From positions 310,001-374,000 of the forward strand of contig NZ_JAAZWE010000005.1 in the NCBI RefSeq assembly GCF_013185185.1: a stretch of DNA of 64,000 bases, written 5' to 3'. How positions within the stretch are numbered: position 1 is the stretch's first letter; every line of letters starts with the position of its first letter. Shown here piece after piece: positions 59,790 to 64,000 of this stretch. Below the pieces are notes generated by a model. It made no database searches. It worked only from the letters and a program-made list of their open reading frames with translations, and was not told where the DNA came from. This DNA is from Saccharibacillus endophyticus. GTDB lineage: Bacteria; Bacillota; Bacilli; Paenibacillales; Paenibacillaceae. Made by a program: the position numbers and the translations under genes.

Positions 59790-59922
59790 CAGCGGAGGGA
59801 GAAATTCAGCGAAAGACGCCTTTGAACATGTAAAGTCGGAGACTTTATATGTGAAACAGCGTCTTCAAGCATTTCGAAGAAATGCACTTCGGAAGCATAC
59901 GCTGGCAATTTTTCCCGCAGCG
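59790..59922. repeat. Dispersed long palindrome, family 1, copy D
   Basis: AGCGGAGGGAGAAATTCAG..GACGCCTTTGAAC at the left faces GCAATTTTTCCCGCAGCG at the right. The centre shares 24 identical bases (59869-59892) with copy C. It lies between the convergent XRE and EamA genes. The preceding 59631-59789 holds an AT/pyrimidine-rich stretch with nothing recognisable. Confidence 0.7.
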
Positions 59923-59924
59923 CC

Positions 59925-60881
59925 TCACCGAGCAGGCTTTTTCTTCTCCCTCACACTCAGGATCACGCCAAGAATAACGATACTCCCTCCAATCCAATCC
60001 CCCGGCCGCAGCGTCTCGCCCAAAACCGCGATTGACAGTGCCACGCCGAAGATCGGCACGAGATTCATCAGCGCCATCGCCGTTCCCGCCGTCAGTCCCC
60101 GCAGCCCGTAATTGTACAGCATGAACGCCGCCACCGAGCAGAACAAGCCCAGGTAGAGCAGCATCCACATCGACTCCGTCGTCGGCATCTGCCATTTGTC
60201 TTTTTCGATCAACGCGAGCGGAATAAAAGCAATCGTGCCCGCAATCGTCTGGTAAAAGGACACCGTCACCATCGAGTAGCGGCCGACCACCTTGCGCGTC
60301 GCGAAGTTGTACACCGCGAATACGAAGCCCGCAGCGATCAGCAGCAGATTTCCGATCAGCGCATGCTCTCCGCCTTCGCTGCCGCCCCCGCCGGAAATCC
60401 GATATACCCCGAAGATCGCCATAGCGATCCCGATTCCGCGCATCCATGAAATCTTCGTCCGGTAAAACATAAATTCCAGCAGCGCCGTAATCGCCGGGTA
60501 CGAAGCGACAATCAACGCGGCGCTCGACGCCGTCGTCATCTCTACCCCTATATTTTCCAAAGCGAAATACATCGTGGTTCCAAGCAAGCCGCTCAATGCC
60601 ATCATCCCGAGGTCTTTGGGAGCGGGAAGCGTGAACTCGCGCTGCAGCAGCATGATTCCGCCCAAAATCACCGACGCGATCGCGAATCTCGCGGCGCCCA
60701 AGGTCAACGGCGGGAACGAAGCATAAGCGATCTTGGTTCCGACGAATGATGTGCTCCATAACAGAATTGCAATTAACGCGGCAATCAGGTAAAGCGTTCG
60801 TGCATGACGAATGCCGGTCTTCGCGCCTGAAATGCGTTTGGGTGTATCGGTCTTTCTATGTTCCTGCGTGATCGTTCCCAC
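59925..60881 (-). CDS. EamA-family (DMT superfamily) transporter
   Basis: 318 aa from GTG 60881, 7 nt after GGAGG. A longer frame upstream lacks a ribosome binding site. Ten transmembrane helices form two EamA halves (ALIAILLWSTSFVGTKIAY in half 1, LLLIAAGFVFAVYNFATRKV in half 2). Probably a metabolite exporter. Divergent from the TrmB-like regulator at 61081, a typical regulator-transporter pair. Confidence 0.9.
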   Translation of the reverse strand: MGTITQEHRKTDTPKRISGAKTGIRHARTLYLIAALIAILLWSTSFVGTKIAYASFPPLTLGAARFAIASVILGGIMLLQREFTLPAPKDLGMMALSGLLGTTMYFALENIGVEMTTASSAALIVASYPAITALLEFMFYRTKISWMRGIGIAMAIFGVYRISGGGGSEGGEHALIGNLLLIAAGFVFAVYNFATRKVVGRYSMVTVSFYQTIAGTIAFIPLALIEKDKWQMPTTESMWMLLYLGLFCSVAAFMLYNYGLRGLTAGTAMALMNLVPIFGVALSIAVLGETLRPGDWIGGSIVILGVILSVREKKKPAR

Positions 60882-60919
60882 TGCTATACCTCCATTTGCG
60901 CGATGCATCATCGTTTTTA

Positions 60920-60952
60920 TATAGTCGCTACTTTTGTAGTCACTAGTATACA
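60920..60952. promoter_or_regulatory. Imperfect palindrome in the EamA/TrmB divergent promoter
   Basis: AGTCGCTAC-TTTT-GTAGTCACT is an imperfect inverted repeat in the middle of the 200-bp divergent region, followed by TAGTATACAG, which could be a -10. A candidate operator for the TrmB-like protein. Confidence 0.4.
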
Positions 60953-61080
60953 GATATAACATCGACGCTATACGGTGTCAAGGCAGGTGTGGGATAATAC
61001 AAGGAAAAGACCGCCGAAAGGCGAGGCTTTCGGGTCGTGATCGCATGACTGCGGCTGCAAAAGAACAGGGAGGTTCACCG

Positions 61081-61926
61081 ATGAAACCCGAAATCGTTAA
61101 ACTGCTGCAAGATCTGAACTTTACCGAATACGAAGCGAAGGCTTACCTTGCGCTTTTGGATAAATCTCCGCTGTCGGGGTATGCCGTGTCTTTGGGCTCC
61201 GGCGTGCCGCGCTCCAAAATTTACGAGGTGCTCGGCGGATTGGTCGATCGCGGGGAGGTATTGGTCAGCCATGAAGAACCTTCGCTGTATACCCCGCTGC
61301 CGCCGCAGGAATTGATCCGTTTGAAAAAGCGCCGCGCCGAATCTTCGTTCGAAGCGGCGGAGACGGCGCTGGAGCATTATTCGTTCGTGTCCTCCAATCG
61401 GGAAAACATCTGGAATATCACCGGTGCGGACGCCATTATCGAACGGGCCGCCGACGCGATCGAACGCGCGGAGCATCGGGTGCTGCTGGAGATTTGGCCG
61501 GAAGAAGCGAAGCTGTTGGAAAAAGATCTGCGCGCCGCCGCGAAACGCGGGCTGGACGTGCTGTTGGTCGTGTACGGAGAGTTGTCGGAATTTGATTTCG
61601 CTCAGGTCTATCCGCACGATTCGAGCGACGAGATCACGCAGGAATACGGCGGACGCTGGATCGTGGTCAGCGCGGACGACCGCGAGGTCGTGGCGGGGAT
61701 CGTGTCGCTCGGTGCGGACAGCCGCGCGGCATGGACGCTGCATCCGGGACTGGTCATGCCGATCACCGAAGTGATCGTGCACGACTTGTACATTTACGAG
61801 CTGATGCAGGCGCATCGCGAGACGCTGGAAGCGACCTTCGGACCGAACCTGATCGAACTGCGCAAACGCTACAATGCCGGGCCGAACGGCTACAGCATGG
61901 CGGCAAGGTTGGGGCTGGGCGGATAA
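61081..61926 (+). CDS. TrmB-family transcriptional regulator
   Basis: 281 aa from ATG 61081, behind GGGAGG. The N-terminal winged helix is characteristic of TrmB: LNFTEYEAKAYLALLDKSPL, GVPRSKIYEVLGGLVDRGEV. A short coiled coil (LKKRRAESSFEAAETAL) and a PLD-like effector domain (WNITGADAIIERAADAIERA) follow. TrmB regulators bind sugars or other metabolites and often repress transporters. The obvious target is the divergent EamA gene. Confidence 0.9.
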   Translation: MKPEIVKLLQDLNFTEYEAKAYLALLDKSPLSGYAVSLGSGVPRSKIYEVLGGLVDRGEVLVSHEEPSLYTPLPPQELIRLKKRRAESSFEAAETALEHYSFVSSNRENIWNITGADAIIERAADAIERAEHRVLLEIWPEEAKLLEKDLRAAAKRGLDVLLVVYGELSEFDFAQVYPHDSSDEITQEYGGRWIVVSADDREVVAGIVSLGADSRAAWTLHPGLVMPITEVIVHDLYIYELMQAHRETLEATFGPNLIELRKRYNAGPNGYSMAARLGLGG

Positions 61927-61984
61927 CGCGTTCGCTGGTATACTGACTTCGATTGTACTCTCACAAATTTGAAAGAAAGGATAC

Positions 61985-63118
61985 GTGACTCCCATTTCGC
62001 ATATCGCCCACAAAAAGGTCACTTGGCTTGAACTTTTTTATGACCTGATCTACGTCGCGGCGATCTCGATCACCGCGCATGTGCTGGTCCATTCCCACCA
62101 TGGCGCCATTCAAGCCGGGACCGTTATCAAGTATTTCCTGATTTTCGTTCCGCTTTGGTGGGCTTGGACCGGATTTACCGTCTACGTCAACCGCTTCGGC
62201 AAAGACGATACGGTACAGCGTGTCGCTTACTTCCTGCAGATGGCTTTCGTCATCGTCATGGCCGCCAGCATCAACGAAGACTTTGACGCTTATTACTTGG
62301 CGTTCATGCTCGGTTACGTCGGCATCCGTCTGTCGACCGCATTGATGTACATACGCACCTGGCTGGAAAACGACGGCGAGCCGCGCCGTATCGCCCGCTA
62401 TCTGGGACTGACGTTTCTCGGGGGCGCGCTGGTCAGCTTCTCTTCCGTCCTGATTCCGGGCGACGCCAAATTTTTCGTGCTGTACCTGGGCATCTTCGCG
62501 GATATCCTGCTGCCGCTGCTGGCTCGCAAAAAGGTACTCAGCCACCTGCCGGTGCATCATCCGCATTTGCTCGAACGCTACGGACTGGCGACGATCATCC
62601 TGCTCGGCGAGCTGATTCTGGTCATCGTCAACGGACTGCGCGAAGGTCATGTCGGCGTCGAATACATGATAGCTGCCGTACTCGGCTTCGCGACGACCGT
62701 CTCGATCTGGTGGCATTACTTCGAATCGTCCGAACACATCGCGGAAGAAGATCGCAAAAGCTCGGGGCAATCGATTATTTACGGCCATCTGCTGACCTTC
62801 CTGTCGCTGGGCCTGATCGCCAACGTGCTGCATTACGACTTCCACCAAGAACTGACGGTTCGCAACTTCGGCTGGTTGGCGCTGTCCGGTTTCACGTTGT
62901 ACGTGATCTCGACCGCCGTCATTTTCCTGCCCGGCAAAAGTCGCCTACATATTCGGCAGACGCTGATCCGCACCGCGGTCTTTATCGCGGTCGCCGCAAT
63001 CGCGCTGCCGCTGCTGCCTTCGACGACGGCCATCTATGCCGCTCTGTTCCTTCTGTTCGCCGGATTTGCGCTGGCGGAAGGCATCGTTCGGAATCGAGGG
63101 AAAAGGTCGGTCGCTTAA
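61985..63118 (+). CDS. ltrA: Low-temperature-requirement A (LtrA)-family membrane protein
   Basis: 377 aa from GTG 61985 (AAAGGA 4 nt upstream). About ten transmembrane helices. The family signatures VTWLELFYDLIYVAAI at the N-terminus and HLLERYGLATIILLGELIL in the middle are clear, as is the histidine-rich HLPVHHPHLLERYG. Named from a Listeria gene needed for growth at low temperature. The molecular activity is unknown. It follows the TrmB gene by 58 bp. Confidence 0.9.
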   Translation: MTPISHIAHKKVTWLELFYDLIYVAAISITAHVLVHSHHGAIQAGTVIKYFLIFVPLWWAWTGFTVYVNRFGKDDTVQRVAYFLQMAFVIVMAASINEDFDAYYLAFMLGYVGIRLSTALMYIRTWLENDGEPRRIARYLGLTFLGGALVSFSSVLIPGDAKFFVLYLGIFADILLPLLARKKVLSHLPVHHPHLLERYGLATIILLGELILVIVNGLREGHVGVEYMIAAVLGFATTVSIWWHYFESSEHIAEEDRKSSGQSIIYGHLLTFLSLGLIANVLHYDFHQELTVRNFGWLALSGFTLYVISTAVIFLPGKSRLHIRQTLIRTAVFIAVAAIALPLLPSTTAIYAALFLLFAGFALAEGIVRNRGKRSVA

Positions 63119-63148
63119 CAAGATCGCATCAATCGGAAAAAATCAACG

Positions 63149-63187
63149 AAAAAAAGGCCCGGTCGCTGAGACTTGGGCCTTTTTTTA
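63149..63187. terminator. Bidirectional terminator between ltrA and the GH94-type gene
   Basis: AAAAAAGGCCC-loop-GGGCCTTTTTTT. A-run and T-run at either side serve both convergent genes. Confidence 0.85.
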
Positions 63188-63224
63188 TTAAAATCCGTCA
63201 CGTCCACGTTCTCGAGCGGACAAG

Positions 63225-64000
63225 CTATAGCGGCAGTTTCACCTCGACCGCATACGTCCCGCCTTCGGCAACGTCGCGGATCACGCCGCCTTCGATCCGC
63301 TCCCCGCCGACGTACACTTCCGTCTCGCTTACGCCGTCTTCCCGCTTGATCGCGATACGGAATTCCGCGCCCCGGAACGTCCGCGTCACGGAGACCTCGT
63401 TCCACTCCGCAGGAAGCTGCGGCGATACGCGCAGACCGTCCGGCGTTCCCTGAACCCCGAACAATCCGTCGATCAAGCAGCGGTACACCCACGGCACAGT
63501 GCCGGTGTTGAACAGCTGGCTGGAACGTCCCGCCGTTCGCGGGAATTGGCGGTACGCGCCCCGGTAATAGTTCGGAATGAATACCGGAAGCTGGCCGCGT
63601 TGACGAATGTCCGCTTCGTCCGCGCCCGGCAGCATTTTGCGCAGCAAACGGTAGGCGTTTTCCTTTTCCCCGACCGCGTACAGCGCATAGATATAAAACG
63701 CCGCCGCATGATTGTACACCGCGCCGTTTTCCGCCGAGCCCGGATGCTTCTGGGTCACGCGGCCGACGTCTTCGCGCATCGCGGTGTAAGACGGAGCCAG
63801 CTTTTCCACGCCGTACGGACTTTCGAGCTGCTCGGCGACCGAACGAATCAGCCGCTCTTTTTTATCCTCGTCCGCCGCGCCGCTGAGCAGCGACCAACCC
63901 TGCGGATTGATGAAGATGCGGCCTTCCTCGTCCGCGCTGATGCCGAACGGCACGCCGTCGTCGGTAATGCCGCGCGCGTACCAGTCGCCGTCCCACAGAT
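63225..64000 (-). CDS. GH94-type glycoside phosphorylase, 3' part only
   Basis: The stop is at 63225 and the frame is open to the window edge, giving the last about 258 residues. LWDGDWYARGITDDG at the edge, NPQGWSLLSGAA, KHPGSAENGAVYNHAAAF (with a likely active-site region), FIPNYYRGAYRQF and the C-terminal beta-domain PDGLRVSPQLPAEWNEV are typical of GH94 cellobiose/chitobiose phosphorylase-like enzymes. These split a beta-linked disaccharide with phosphate in the cytoplasm. The exact substrate needs the missing N-terminal part. Confidence 0.82.
   Translation of the reverse strand, partial: LWDGDWYARGITDDGVPFGISADEEGRIFINPQGWSLLSGAADEDKKERLIRSVAEQLESPYGVEKLAPSYTAMREDVGRVTQKHPGSAENGAVYNHAAAFYIYALYAVGEKENAYRLLRKMLPGADEADIRQRGQLPVFIPNYYRGAYRQFPRTAGRSSQLFNTGTVPWVYRCLIDGLFGVQGTPDGLRVSPQLPAEWNEVSVTRTFRGAEFRIAIKREDGVSETEVYVGGERIEGGVIRDVAEGGTYAVEVKLPL

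Overview
The window is about 64 kb of GC-rich Gram-positive DNA, most likely from a Paenibacillaceae bacterium. Paenibacillus or Saccharibacillus is my inference from overall character. The signs are AGGAGG-type ribosome binding sites, frequent GTG/TTG starts, S-layer homology (SLH) surface proteins, an LplA/B/C-type sugar ABC transporter next to a GH43 glycosidase, cre-like CcpA sites and a paiA gene. I found no rRNA, tRNA, CRISPR array, insertion sequence or prophage.

Layout. 1-4435: the 5' part of a giant SLH protein with twelve ~71-residue repeats. 4692-9026: phnA, then two M20 amidohydrolases and a membrane transporter. 9264-10163: a diacylglycerol kinase. 10280-22207: a long minus-strand run, transcribed in the order SWIM zinc-finger protein, two paralogous HEAT-like proteins, MoxR AAA+ ATPase, DUF5682-like protein, VWA protein, then a GNAT and a leucine-rich-repeat protein. 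22609-31698: a polysaccharide-binding (Cthe_2159-like) lipoprotein, an AraC regulator, two tiny ORFs, and the GH43/ABC sugar-uptake locus with two cre-like sites. 31873-36671: small regulators, a LiaRS/DesKR-type two-component system and paiA. 36853-45206: a second Cthe_2159-like protein in an operon with DUF4956 and a VTC-domain polyphosphate polymerase-like protein, a TetR/SDR pair, and an OmpR-type two-component system. 45357-47849: an ECF sigma factor, its anti-sigma factor and an SLH target protein. 48080-50566: SEC-C protein, permuted-papain-like protein and CdsA-like protein. 51117-56733: CoA-transferase, OFA-type antiporter and FabK-like oxidoreductase, followed by a PAS/AAA+ regulator. 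56858-64000: methyltransferase, LysE and EamA exporters with divergent regulators, LtrA, and a partial GH94-type phosphorylase.

Three regulatory circuits can be read from the DNA. (1) A 16-bp element, TTAAGnTTCryTAAAG, lies exactly 10 bp upstream of a -10 box in front of the OmpR-type two-component genes, the VTC/DUF4956/Cthe_2159 operon and the distant second Cthe_2159 gene. It suggests one regulon for surface polysaccharide-binding proteins. (2) An ECF-type promoter, AACC-N15-CGTC, precedes both the sigma gene and the neighbouring SLH gene, and the SLH protein and the anti-sigma factor share a C-terminal domain. (3) cre-like sites precede both the GH43 gene and the solute-binding protein gene.

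The intergenic DNA carries at least three families of dispersed, long imperfect palindromes (at 25/41/43/48/60 kb, 35.6/36.3 kb and 48.7/56.8 kb). I would check these first as uncharacterised repeats. The MoxR/VWA/DUF5682/SWIM/HEAT cluster is the best candidate for a multi-protein system of unknown function.
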